In this document: positions 48,160-56,277 of the stretch, piece after piece
How the letters are laid out: each line of letters opens with the position of its first letter
Position numbering within the stretch: position 1 is the first letter of the stretch
Origin: Spirochaetales bacterium
GTDB lineage: Bacteria; Spirochaetota; Spirochaetia; Sphaerochaetales; Sphaerochaetaceae
DNA length: 59,765 bases
NCBI GenBank assembly: GCA_012523305.1
Contig: JAAYIV010000048.1
Coordinates: 1-59,765, forward strand
Direction: 5' to 3'
The notes under the pieces: generated by a model
The model's input: the letters and a program-made list of their open reading frames with translations, nothing else
Told to the model about the DNA's origin: nothing
Database searches by the model: none
Program-made: the position numbers and the translations under genes

Positions 48160-48190
48160 GAAAGGCCGCCGTAAGGGTGGCCTTTCTTTC
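48160..48190 (+). terminator. Rho-independent terminator of gyrA
   Basis: GAAAGGCC pairs with GGCCTTTC, extended inward by GCC with GGT-type pairing around a GTAAG loop, and followed by TTTC. It begins 18 bases past the gyrA stop. Confidence 0.75.
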
Positions 48191-48202
48191 TCATTCTCAA
48201 CA

Positions 48203-48218
48203 TGTTTCACGTGAAACA
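48203..48218. other. parS: parS centromere site 1
   Basis: TGTTTCACGTGAAACA is a perfect 16-base palindrome matching the bacterial ParB-binding consensus. It is 430 bases from parA and abuts the T-run of the NifU-like terminator. Confidence 0.9.
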
Positions 48219-48252
48219 AAAAAAACAGAGCCCACATCATAAGCTCTGTTTT
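48219..48252 (-). terminator. Terminator of the NifU-like gene between the two parS sites
   Basis: AAAACAGAGC (48222-48231) pairs perfectly with GCTCTGTTTT (48243-48252) over an 11-base loop. On the minus strand the hairpin is followed by eight T residues. On the plus strand only four T follow, so it may also back up gyrA termination. Confidence 0.8.
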
Positions 48253-48275
48253 AAGTTCATCTCTATCTATGTAAC

Positions 48276-48299
48276 TTCATGTTTCACGTGAAACATGAA
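48276..48299. other. parS: parS centromere site 2
   Basis: The same 16-base core TGTTTCACGTGAAACA (48280-48295) sits here inside a longer perfect palindrome of 24 bases. Its centre is 77 bases from that of site 1. Confidence 0.9.
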
Positions 48300-48310
48300 A
48301 ACTGGTTCTG

Positions 48311-48532
48311 TTAATTGAGAGATTCAATAGTGATGTTAGGATCTACAACGCTGCGAATGTATCGCTCGACACCGTTCTTAAGTGTCATTTGAGACATAGG
48401 ACAACCGGCACACGATCCAACAAGCCTGACTGTAACGGTGTTGCCTTCCATGCTGACAAATTCTATATCTCCACCATCGTTCTGCAAGTCGGGGCGAATA
48501 TTCTCGATTGCAGCTTTGACTTTGTCTTCCAT
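48311..48532 (-). CDS. NifU-like Fe-S scaffold domain protein
   Basis: A 73-residue stand-alone NifU C-terminal domain. It has NDGGDIEFV near the start and the CAGCPMS motif whose two cysteines bind an Fe-S cluster. Such proteins act as carriers or scaffolds in iron-sulfur cluster assembly. AGGAGG lies about six bases before the ATG. It is a single gene, divergent from parA, with a strong terminator between the parS sites. Confidence 0.94.
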   Translation of the reverse strand: MEDKVKAAIENIRPDLQNDGGDIEFVSMEGNTVTVRLVGSCAGCPMSQMTLKNGVERYIRSVVDPNITIESLN

Positions 48533-48613
48533 TATTTCCTCCTGGATTTAGATGTAATGAAGATACATCAGTGACAAATGATGGTCAAGTGCTCAGCATG
48601 TCGCTATAAAGGC

Positions 48614-48642
48614 GTGACAATATTAATCGGATTGGTTATAGT
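48614..48642 (+). promoter_or_regulatory. Leaderless-type promoter of parAB
   Basis: GTGACA (48614-48619, five of six), 17 bases, TATAGT (48637-48642), then GGGTTC and the ATG at 48649. There is no Shine-Dalgarno sequence before parA. Confidence 0.65.
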
Positions 48643-48648
48643 GGGTTC

Positions 48649-49407
48649 ATGGCTGCAAAAAAAATAATATTTGCGAATCAAAAAGGCGGAGTTGGAAAAA
48701 CGACCTCCGTTGTAAATGTAGGAGCATACCTAGCCCAAAGAGGCCATAAGGTATTGTTGATTGATCTTGATTCCCAAGGAAATATGACCAGTGCTGTTTC
48801 TGGAGATAGTAAGAAACAGGGTAGTTATGATGTGATAGTGGGTAAGTGCACGGCTGAGGAAGCTTACCAGGCCACCCCGGTAAAGAATCTTTATGCTATT
48901 GGTGGAAATATCAATCTCGCTGGTTTAAACGTTGAATTGGTAAATGAATTGGCGAGAGAGTTTTTTTTAAAGAATGCACTGAAAGATATTGAAGACGATT
49001 GGGACTTTATCATGATCGATTGCCCTCCCTCACTTGGATTGGTTACGATCAATGCAATGTGTTGGGCTGAACATGTGGTAATCCCTATGCAATGTGAATA
49101 CTTTGCTATGGAAGGATTGAATTTGTTGATGAGAACCATTGCCAATGTTAAAAAGCAATTAAATCCTCATTTAGAAATTCTAGGGATAGTATTTACGATG
49201 TATGCAATAAAAACTCGTTTGTCAAATGATGTTGTCGACGATATATCTGCATATTTCTCGGATCAAGTATTTAAGACAAAGATCCCACGTAATGTAAGGC
49301 TATCAGAAGCACCGTCTCACGGTCTACCGATCAATGTATATGATGGCAGCAGTGCCGGGGCAAAAAGTTACGAAAGTCTTGCAGAGGAGGTACTCCAACG
49401 TGTCTAG
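48649..49407 (+). CDS. parA: Chromosome partitioning ATPase ParA/Soj
   Basis: A 252-residue deviant-Walker ATPase that works with ParB and parS to segregate origins. It has NQKGGVGKTTSVVNV at the start with the signature Lys, LIDLDSQGNMTSA for switch I, and IMIDCPPSLGLVTINAM for Walker B. There is no N-terminal DNA-binding extension, so it is a Soj-type chromosomal form. The parB start overlaps its end by eight bases. The mRNA is probably leaderless. Confidence 0.97.
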   Translation: MAAKKIIFANQKGGVGKTTSVVNVGAYLAQRGHKVLLIDLDSQGNMTSAVSGDSKKQGSYDVIVGKCTAEEAYQATPVKNLYAIGGNINLAGLNVELVNELAREFFLKNALKDIEDDWDFIMIDCPPSLGLVTINAMCWAEHVVIPMQCEYFAMEGLNLLMRTIANVKKQLNPHLEILGIVFTMYAIKTRLSNDVVDDISAYFSDQVFKTKIPRNVRLSEAPSHGLPINVYDGSSAGAKSYESLAEEVLQRV

Positions 49408-50332
49408 TGCCATAGGTAAAAAACATGGGTTAGGAAAAGGGATAGGAGCGTTGATGGATGATTATTCATTCGAAGCGGTGTATCCCGATCAACTCAGCGC
49501 TCAAAAAGAATCTGAGGGTCCGAGATTCGAATTGCTAGATATTAACAAGGTTCACCCAAATCCGGATCAACCACGGAAACAATTTGATCCAGAAACGTTA
49601 GAAGAACTTGCGGATTCAATACGAAGTCAAGGAATATTGCAACCATTGATTGTTGAGAAAATAAATGATGATGATTATATCATTGTTGCCGGCGAGCGAC
49701 GTTATAGGGCCGCCCTTGTTGTCGGCCTTGAGAAAGTTCCCGTTATCATCAAGAGTTTTTCAGAAATCCAACGGCTTGAAGCTTCATTGATTGAGAACAT
49801 CCAACGTGAAAATCTTAATCCGATTGAAGAGGCAAAGGCATATATATATTTACTTGAACAGGCAGAAATAAAGCAAGAAGAATTAGCCGAAAGGGTAGGG
49901 AAGAAACGTTCAACGATTGCAAATACGGTAAGATTGCTACAATTACCGAAGCAAATGCAGGAATCTCTAATGAATCAAGAATATACCGCCGGTCATGCAA
50001 GAGCTCTGCTATCTGTCGTGAATCCTGCTGACCAAATTGTCCTCTACAAGAAAATTGTTGAAGATGGAATGTCTGTGAGGAATGCAGAGAAACTGGCGAA
50101 TGAGTTAAATCTTGGTAAACGTGCAGCCTCTACCATGAGAAGTGCCAAACAAGTAAATAAATCGGCTGACATCCTGGCGATCGAGACAAAATTTCTTGAA
50201 GTTCTCGGAACAAGGGTTGAGGTGAAAGGTAATTTAAAACGAGGTAAGATTGAGATATCTTATCATTCCATGGATGATTTGGAACGCTTATATTCACTTC
50301 TGTCTCCAGACGATTCATTATTTGGAATATAA
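49400..50332 (+). CDS. parB: Chromosome partitioning protein ParB/Spo0J
   Basis: A 310-residue CTP-dependent parS-binding clamp. The N-terminal CTP-binding region contains NPDQPRKQFD and the GERRYRA box; the helix-turn-helix has QEELAERVGKKRSTIANTV; and a short C-terminal dimerisation domain follows. The start is the GTG at 49400, with GAGGAGG nine bases upstream inside parA; longer open extensions have no such signal. The next gene starts 15 bases downstream. Confidence 0.96.
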   Translation: MSSAIGKKHGLGKGIGALMDDYSFEAVYPDQLSAQKESEGPRFELLDINKVHPNPDQPRKQFDPETLEELADSIRSQGILQPLIVEKINDDDYIIVAGERRYRAALVVGLEKVPVIIKSFSEIQRLEASLIENIQRENLNPIEEAKAYIYLLEQAEIKQEELAERVGKKRSTIANTVRLLQLPKQMQESLMNQEYTAGHARALLSVVNPADQIVLYKKIVEDGMSVRNAEKLANELNLGKRAASTMRSAKQVNKSADILAIETKFLEVLGTRVEVKGNLKRGKIEISYHSMDDLERLYSLLSPDDSLFGI

Positions 50333-50347
50333 TACAAGGAACTATAG

Positions 50348-51295
50348 ATGAGTAAAGAAATTAAAGAAGGCCTCTATGCTTACGTCACTACAAATCGTGG
50401 CGAAATTGTCATGCTATTAGAACATGAGAAAACACCGATGACCGTTGCCAATTTTGTAGGATTGGCAGAAGGGGTATTGAATATTAATAATCCAGGAACT
50501 CCATATTACGATGGATTAACATTCCATCGGGTTATTCCTGACTTTATGATCCAAGGAGGAGATCCTTCTGGTAATGGAACAGGTGGTCCCGGATACAATT
50601 TCCCGGATGAATTCAGAAACGATTTGACCCATAATGGTCCTGGGACCTTATCAATGGCCAATGCTGGTCCAGGTACCAATGGCAGTCAGTTTTTCATCAC
50701 GCATGTGGAAACACCTTGGTTAAATGGAAAACATACTGTATTCGGCAGGGTTGTCGAAGGACAATCAGTTGTAGATTCAATCCAGCAGGGGGATATCATG
50801 CAGTCAGTTAAGATTGTACGAAAAGGCCCTTCTGCCGAAGCCTTCACCGTATCAAAAGAGAGTTTTGCGCAGCAGGTTGTCGATGTTCAAAAAACGATTG
50901 AGAAGAAACGGTCGGATGCATTGAAGACTCTTGAGACTGAACTGGCAAATCGGTGGCCTGATGCGAAGCAAACCCGTTCTGGTTTGAGGTATGTTGTATT
51001 AAGGGAAGGAACAGGCACGGCGGTCCCAAAACACGGGACTAACGTAACAGTACATTATACCGGGACATTGCTGAACGGTAAGATGTTTGATAGTTCAGTG
51101 CATCGGGGAGAACCGGCACAATTTGCAGTGGGACAGGTTATCGAAGGATGGAATGAAGCCTTGGTTACCATGAGAAAAGGGGAAAAACGAACATTGATAA
51201 TCCCTCCCAATCTTGGATACGGAGAACAAGGGTATCCAGGAATAATTCCACCTCATTCGTACTTGATCTTTGATGTCGAACTTATCGATTTTTAA
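50348..51295 (+). CDS. Dual-family immunophilin: cyclophilin-FKBP fusion
   Basis: A 315-residue protein joining two unrelated peptidyl-prolyl isomerase folds. Residues about 10-165 are a cyclophilin (FHRVIPDFMIQGGDPSGNGT, GTNGSQFFIT, GKHTVFGRV). After a charged helical linker (about 170-210), residues about 215-315 are an FKBP domain (VHYTGTLLNGKMFDSS, FAVGQVIEGWNEAL, IPPNLGYGEQG, YLIFDVELIDF). No signal peptide is visible, so it should act in the cytosol. This domain order has been described in Treponema denticola and Flavobacterium johnsonii. AAGGA lies seven bases before the ATG. It stands between parB and radA on the same strand with short gaps. Confidence 0.95.
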   Translation: MSKEIKEGLYAYVTTNRGEIVMLLEHEKTPMTVANFVGLAEGVLNINNPGTPYYDGLTFHRVIPDFMIQGGDPSGNGTGGPGYNFPDEFRNDLTHNGPGTLSMANAGPGTNGSQFFITHVETPWLNGKHTVFGRVVEGQSVVDSIQQGDIMQSVKIVRKGPSAEAFTVSKESFAQQVVDVQKTIEKKRSDALKTLETELANRWPDAKQTRSGLRYVVLREGTGTAVPKHGTNVTVHYTGTLLNGKMFDSSVHRGEPAQFAVGQVIEGWNEALVTMRKGEKRTLIIPPNLGYGEQGYPGIIPPHSYLIFDVELIDF

Positions 51296-51310
51296 GGAGA
51301 ACGCTACTTG

Positions 51311-52678
51311 ATGAAGGATTTGGTGACTCGCTTTATATGTTCAGGTTGCGGCAGGGCAGAGACCAAATGGCTTGGTCGCTGCCCTGATTGTGGGTCTTGG
51401 AATTCTTTCGTTGAGGAAGTAGTTAAAAAAGAGCAGAAATCTTCTAAAACTACATTAGTTAGTGATACTAACAAATTACAACCTGTTTCACTGTCAAAAG
51501 TTACTGTAACACCTGATGTCCGTTTTTCTACTGGAATTACCGAATTGGACAGAGTGCTCGGGGGCGGAGTTATGCGTGGATCTGCCATTTTATTAGGAGG
51601 AGAACCTGGTATTGGCAAATCAACGTTAATGCTTCAGATGCTTTCAGAATGCGCAGCAAAGAAAACCCTTTATGTTTCAGGAGAAGAATCTGCCGCACAG
51701 GTAAAATTGAGAGCAGAACGGTTGAAGGTCGATACTGAGGGCATCACCATATTCAGCGATACCAGCCTTGAAGAATTGCTCATGCTCATGAATAAAATGA
51801 AACCGGAAGTGATGGTTGTGGATTCCCTGCAGACTCTTACTTCATCGGATATGCCTTCCATCGCCGGATCGGTCAACCAGATACGAGTGTGCAGCATGGA
51901 GCTTTCTGATACGGCAAGACAGTTGGGAACCGCTTTGTTTTTAGTGGGACATGTAACAAAAGACGGCCAGATCGCAGGACCTAAAGTAATTGAACATATC
52001 GTTGATACGGTGTTGTATTTTGATCAGGCTGATACCGGGGTAAGAATCATCAGGGCAGCAAAGAACAGATATGGTACGGTAGATGAGATTGGAATCTTTT
52101 TGATGGGAGAGCAAGGGTTGGCCGTCGTCAAAGACCCGGCAGGATTCTTCATCGGGAACCGGGAACGAACGACATTACCCCCTGGAATCGCATATAGTGC
52201 TGTTATTGAAGGCTCCAGGACCTTTCTAGTTGAAATTCAAGCTCTCACTGTACCCGCTAAGAGTGGATATGGCCGAGTATACTCCGAGAGGATCGATACC
52301 GCCCAGGTACTGCGGATTTCTGCCGTACTTGAACGCCATGCCCAGGTAAGACTTTCTGAACAGGATGTGTATGTGAATGTAGCAGGCGGTATCAAATTAT
52401 CTGAAGTCAGTATTGAATTACCGTTGGCTCTTGCCCTCTATTCCGCTTTAGTCGGAAAGAGCCTTCCGGCGAATTTGGTTTCTTTTGGTGAATTGAGTTT
52501 GGCCGGTGAGATTCGCCCGGTGGGGTTTGTCGATAGAAGAGCCAAGGGAGCTTTGGACATGGGGTTTAAGAAGCTTTTGCTTCCCCCGTTATCAAAGGCG
52601 GAAGCTAAATTGTTCCCAGATGGGGTGATCTGCCACAGGATAAGAGATGCAATAGCATTAGTTAGTGATACTAACTAA
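51311..52678 (+). CDS. radA: DNA repair protein RadA
   Basis: A 455-residue RecA-related branch-migration helicase. It has the C4 zinc finger FICSGCGRAETKWLGRCPDC, Walker A GGEPGIGKSTLMLQ, the RadA motif AAKNRYGTVDEIG and the Lon-like C-terminal domain (SEVSIELPLALAL and GEIRPV). AAGGAG precedes either the TTG at 51308 (eight bases) or the ATG at 51311 (eleven); the ATG is used here. The stop codon lies in a perfect inverted repeat that is mostly duplicated earlier in the gene. Confidence 0.96.
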   Translation: MKDLVTRFICSGCGRAETKWLGRCPDCGSWNSFVEEVVKKEQKSSKTTLVSDTNKLQPVSLSKVTVTPDVRFSTGITELDRVLGGGVMRGSAILLGGEPGIGKSTLMLQMLSECAAKKTLYVSGEESAAQVKLRAERLKVDTEGITIFSDTSLEELLMLMNKMKPEVMVVDSLQTLTSSDMPSIAGSVNQIRVCSMELSDTARQLGTALFLVGHVTKDGQIAGPKVIEHIVDTVLYFDQADTGVRIIRAAKNRYGTVDEIGIFLMGEQGLAVVKDPAGFFIGNRERTTLPPGIAYSAVIEGSRTFLVEIQALTVPAKSGYGRVYSERIDTAQVLRISAVLERHAQVRLSEQDVYVNVAGGIKLSEVSIELPLALALYSALVGKSLPANLVSFGELSLAGEIRPVGFVDRRAKGALDMGFKKLLLPPLSKAEAKLFPDGVICHRIRDAIALVSDTN

Positions 52679-52835
52679 ATGCAAGATCTTCATCTGACAC
52701 GTAATTTTCATACAATTACCACTTTGATCAGCGTTACGATACATTGATTCGCCTAATAATTCTTTACATGATTATTAATAGTATCGATCTGATGAGATTG
52801 TTGGTAGTAATTGTTAGAATAGTTTGTTAGCCGTC
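52679..52835. other. Intergenic gap between radA and the TraB-family gene
   Basis: 157 bases between convergent genes. I see no gene, RNA or clear terminator. A weak hairpin (GTTAG/CTAAC near 52826-52840) lies at the TraB end. Confidence 0.4.
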
Positions 52836-54038
52836 CTAACTTAAGTTTAATTTACTTATCAGGACAGGAAATGCAATAAAAGTCCCGATTGAAGCAAAAA
52901 TGCTGGTAGTCATAAAAATCATCAATGTATGGATGATTCTGTTTTTAAACCATCCTTTAAATTTCTGAATATCATCGGTTAGATGTTCGAAATCTTTTAC
53001 TCTTGGTTTACGGACCGATGCCTCGATAATCCCGGCGACCATTCCGACACCTATGGTAGGATTAAGCGCGGTGACCGGTGCTGCGAGCATCGATACGATT
53101 ATGGTGACCGGATGAGCTAAGGAAATAAGGGCTGCGATTCCAGTCAGTGAAGCGTTCAAGGCAAACCAATAGAGGAACATCATCAAACCGTCTTCCCATC
53201 CCGATCTGACAAAACCCAGTGCGATGATGCCCAATAATGCAATGATAATCACCCAGGAGAAGATTTTTCCAGCAGAAGAGGCTTTAGGAATATATGTGAT
53301 TTCTTCTGTATCCGGTTCGGTTTGTTTTGCATCGAGTTGCTGCATATACGCAACCAATCCCGGAACGTGGCCGGCTCCGACTACCGCTACGATATTTTGT
53401 CCTTCGGCTTGGTAAATGCTCGTGGCCAGATATTGGTCCCGTTCATCAATCAACACCTTTTTTATCGTGGGAAGTTCCTGAGCCATTTCTTCAAGCATCG
53501 ATTGCAGGATATCGGTCTCCTTTATTTTCTCAATGTCTTCATTACTGATTTTCTCATTCGAAAAAATTGAAGAAATCAATACCGATATCAGTTTCATTTT
53601 ATTCCAGAAATTTGAAAGGCGCCAAGCTCTCTTAAAGGTAATTTGAATTTCACGATCACAGAATGAAACCGGGATGTTTTTTTCATTGGCCAGTGATATC
53701 GCTCCTAGAATCTCATCACCTGGTTTGACGCCCATTTGATCACCAAGGCGTTTTTGATATGAAGAAAGAGCCATGTTTGCCAACATGAGAAATCCTTTGT
53801 TTTCTTTAAGCACGCTCTTGAGGTTGAGTTCTTCCCATCCCTTGTTTTGTGTTTTTGAAGTATATCGTCCCACATCGAGTTCGACACATACCCTATCGGG
53901 TTGCAATTCTTCGATAGTCGCAGCAACCTCGTTCACGCTGTCTTGCGACACATGTGCTGTTCCTAACAACGTAATCCGTCTGCCATTCGAACAAGTGATG
54001 ATTTGTTTCGTGTCATTAATTTTCTCAATGCTAAGCAT
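52836..54038 (-). CDS. TraB/PrgY-family membrane protein
   Basis: A 400-residue protein with an N-terminal Tiki/TraB-like domain (TLLGTAHVSQDSV at about 24-36, VCVELDVGRY, a middle LIDERDQYLATSIY and AVVGAGHVPGL) and three to four C-terminal membrane helices. The GTAHVS, ERD-type and GxGH motifs are the conserved putative metal-protease residues of the family. Enterococcal PrgY/TraB limits pheromone activity; the role in other bacteria is unknown. GGAGG lies four bases before the ATG. It is convergent with radA and divergent from lysO. Confidence 0.88.
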   Translation of the reverse strand: MLSIEKINDTKQIITCSNGRRITLLGTAHVSQDSVNEVAATIEELQPDRVCVELDVGRYTSKTQNKGWEELNLKSVLKENKGFLMLANMALSSYQKRLGDQMGVKPGDEILGAISLANEKNIPVSFCDREIQITFKRAWRLSNFWNKMKLISVLISSIFSNEKISNEDIEKIKETDILQSMLEEMAQELPTIKKVLIDERDQYLATSIYQAEGQNIVAVVGAGHVPGLVAYMQQLDAKQTEPDTEEITYIPKASSAGKIFSWVIIIALLGIIALGFVRSGWEDGLMMFLYWFALNASLTGIAALISLAHPVTIIVSMLAAPVTALNPTIGVGMVAGIIEASVRKPRVKDFEHLTDDIQKFKGWFKNRIIHTLMIFMTTSIFASIGTFIAFPVLISKLNLS

Positions 54039-54095
54039 GGTTCCTCCGCACTTATCTCAATATATAGGTGTTCTTGGAAAGGTACAAGAAGATGC

Positions 54096-54124
54096 TTGAG
54101 TAAGTTGGGACAATTATATACTGT
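54096..54124 (+). promoter_or_regulatory. Leaderless-type promoter of lysO
   Basis: TTGAGT (54096-54101), 17 bases, TACTGT (54119-54124), then GCAGAC and the ATG at 54131. A better -10, TATACT, overlaps at 54117-54122 with a short 15-base spacer. No ribosome site is present. Confidence 0.45.
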
Positions 54125-54130
54125 GCAGAC

Positions 54131-55051
54131 ATGCAAACTCTTTGGTATCTCTTTAGGCTTTTCTTATGTTTAGCTCTCGGTGCAGGAATTGCGAAAATAG
54201 CTGGAAAAGACTCCTTTCACCGACCGGTTGAAAAAATATTAGACGGGGTACTGTACGTATTGTTGTTTTTCATGGGAGTGAACACAGGTCAAGTTGAAGG
54301 CATCCAACAGGAATTGGCCAGCATGGGTCTTCAAGCTTTGTTGGCCACCATTCTTACTTTGGCCGGATCCCTATTGGTCTCAAGGCTTGGTTCGCTATTT
54401 CTAGCCAAGTACTTTTCAAGGTTGAAGCAACACAAGAACATTGATATCTCGTGGAATCGGCTTAAAACCCCATTGCTCCTTATCCTAATCGTAAGCACTG
54501 GCATAATGATGTCGATGCTTACCGCATGGTTCGATTGGTATGATCCGTTTATCGTTACGATATTGCTCTATCTATTACTGTTTTTTGTCGGGATGCAAAT
54601 GGTGTTCCATCGTGTGAATCTATTACCGCTCCTGAAATCTCCATTGATGGTGGCCGTCCCGTTGATAACTGTTCTTGGTACTTACATAGGAGCCTTGGCA
54701 ATTCCGCTGGTCTCTTCTTATACGATCAAAGAATCAATGGCATTAGCCTCAGGATTCGGGTGGTATTCATTATCTGGTATTCTTATCAGTGATCTGGGAT
54801 ACCCCCAACTTGGGGCTGTCTCGTTCATGATAAATTTGCTAAGGGAAGCTTTTTCATTCTTCCTAATCCCCGCGTTGGCAGCGCTGGGGGCGAAACCGCA
54901 TTATGCGGTGAGTATTGCCGGAGCAACAAGCATGGATGTCACCTTACCATTGTTAAAGAAAAGCTATTCAGATGAAGTTGTCCCGTTGGCGATAGTCCAC
55001 GGCAGTCTTATCACTTTGCTTGTTCCGTTTCTCATTCCTCTTTGGATTTGA
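54131..55051 (+). CDS. lysO: LysO/YbjE-family lysine exporter
   Basis: A 306-residue inner-membrane protein with about eight helices. It has the family's conserved C-terminal half, including SGFGWYSLSGILISDLG, LLREAFSFFLIPALA, and GATSMDVTLPLLKKSY. E. coli LysO exports lysine and the toxic analogue thialysine; the family match is good but the substrate is inferred. The N-terminal part (LALGAGIAKIAGK) resembles the separate LysO_N region. The start is leaderless-type. Its 3' end overlaps the next minus-strand gene by 20 bases. Confidence 0.88.
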   Translation: MQTLWYLFRLFLCLALGAGIAKIAGKDSFHRPVEKILDGVLYVLLFFMGVNTGQVEGIQQELASMGLQALLATILTLAGSLLVSRLGSLFLAKYFSRLKQHKNIDISWNRLKTPLLLILIVSTGIMMSMLTAWFDWYDPFIVTILLYLLLFFVGMQMVFHRVNLLPLLKSPLMVAVPLITVLGTYIGALAIPLVSSYTIKESMALASGFGWYSLSGILISDLGYPQLGAVSFMINLLREAFSFFLIPALAALGAKPHYAVSIAGATSMDVTLPLLKKSYSDEVVPLAIVHGSLITLLVPFLIPLWI

Positions 55052-55481
55052 GCGGCAAGAAAAATTGTACCACTACTTCCAATGTCCGCTCCTTGAACAA
55101 CCTGATAATGAAGTGACTAGCTTTACAAGACCAATCAATCGTTGAAGCAATGAATGAAAAGACGAGCGGTTTCAGATCGCTTCCCTTGGGCGGGGTAAAC
55201 GGTAGTTGTTTGAAATGGTACGAACCTTTTGGCATCGAAAAAAGTTCCTTGTCGGAAATGTCGGACGGGACTGTGTATCCGGCGGTCAATGTTTTTATTT
55301 CAATACATTCGGCTCCGGGTCGTGCCTCACATAAGATCGAAGCATCCGAAGCGGTTTCCAGAGCATCCATTGCCTTCAATACATAATCGTATGCAGTCCC
55401 GTAATCTGCAGGTACTACAATTTCGTTTCGGTATGGCACATCCGCATATAGATGGAGTATCATTGCACCCGTATCGTTCAT
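55032..55481 (-). CDS. Hypothetical cytosolic protein
   Basis: I do not recognise a family. The 149-residue product begins MNDTGAMILHLYADVPYRN and has no signal peptide or membrane helix; the middle is rich in Pro and Gly (PFTPPKGSDLKPL). A second ATG 18 bases later is also possible. No ribosome site precedes either. The frame is open for the whole gap between lysO and the DUF45 gene, and no better plus-strand frame exists, so the gene is probably real. Confidence 0.6.
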   Translation of the reverse strand: MNDTGAMILHLYADVPYRNEIVVPADYGTAYDYVLKAMDALETASDASILCEARPGAECIEIKTLTAGYTVPSDISDKELFSMPKGSYHFKQLPFTPPKGSDLKPLVFSFIASTIDWSCKASHFIIRLFKERTLEVVVQFFLPLKSKEE

Positions 55482-55494
55482 GGAGGCAAGTGTA

Positions 55495-56202
55495 GTGGAA
55501 TCAGATGTGAATGTACAGTATATTCTGGTGAGAAAACCCGGGAAGCGAAGGGTGACCATAAAAGTCACTGATGATGCAAGAGTCCTGGTCACTGCATCCC
55601 CTCAGGTTTCGATAAAAACAATCTCAAAGGTAATCGAGAAACATCAACAATGGATAACACTCAAGGTCAATGAGGTGCGTAGTCTTCCCGCAAAGTTACA
55701 AGAGCATACTTATGAAGATAATGATGAGTTTCTTCTCATGGGTGAAAGAATTCGCCTTACAGTAGCAAAAGGAAAACCAAAACGTACCGAATTGAGAGAC
55801 AAACAGTTAATCCTCATACAACCAAGGCCATCAAAAACATCGGTTGAACGGGCAATCGTTGCGTTCTACCGTGATTTTGGTACCGAGCTGTATTCAAGAT
55901 TGGTAGAATCATGGTGTGCAACGATGGGAATTCCAGAATCAAAACAACCGGTTGCCGTCACCTTGGCGGCATTCTCGGTCAGGATGGGTAGCTGTTCCGC
56001 GAATCGTCATTTGAAATTTGCGTTACGTTCTGTCATGCTTCCGTATGAGTTGATTGATTATATCGCCTTACATGAATGTGTTCACTTGTTGCATTTCAAC
56101 CATGCCGCATCCTTTAAGGCAGCAATGGACTCGTATATGCCCGATTGGAAAGAACGTAAAAAACAAGTTGCTTATCTAAGGATCCAAATTTCATCCTTGT
56201 GA
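55495..56202 (+). CDS. YgjP-like DUF45 metallopeptidase
   Basis: A 235-residue zinc-dependent hydrolase of the DUF45/WLM type. The active-site block reads ALHECVHLLHFNHAASF, with the HExxH-like HECVH and a downstream His, followed by MPDWKERKKQ, typical of YgjP. The N-terminal region is the usual beta-rich part (RKPGKRRVTIKVTDDARV). The substrate is unknown. The GTG at 55495 is chosen because GGAGG lies eight bases upstream; the ATG at 55480 lies before that ribosome site and would share its bases with the start of the divergent gene. Confidence 0.85.
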   Translation: MESDVNVQYILVRKPGKRRVTIKVTDDARVLVTASPQVSIKTISKVIEKHQQWITLKVNEVRSLPAKLQEHTYEDNDEFLLMGERIRLTVAKGKPKRTELRDKQLILIQPRPSKTSVERAIVAFYRDFGTELYSRLVESWCATMGIPESKQPVAVTLAAFSVRMGSCSANRHLKFALRSVMLPYELIDYIALHECVHLLHFNHAASFKAAMDSYMPDWKERKKQVAYLRIQISSL

Positions 56203-56277
56203 TGAGACCGGTATGTTACAACTTTTATATTGATTTCGATTGTGTTATATTTTCATCAATTACTATGGAGGATTTGC

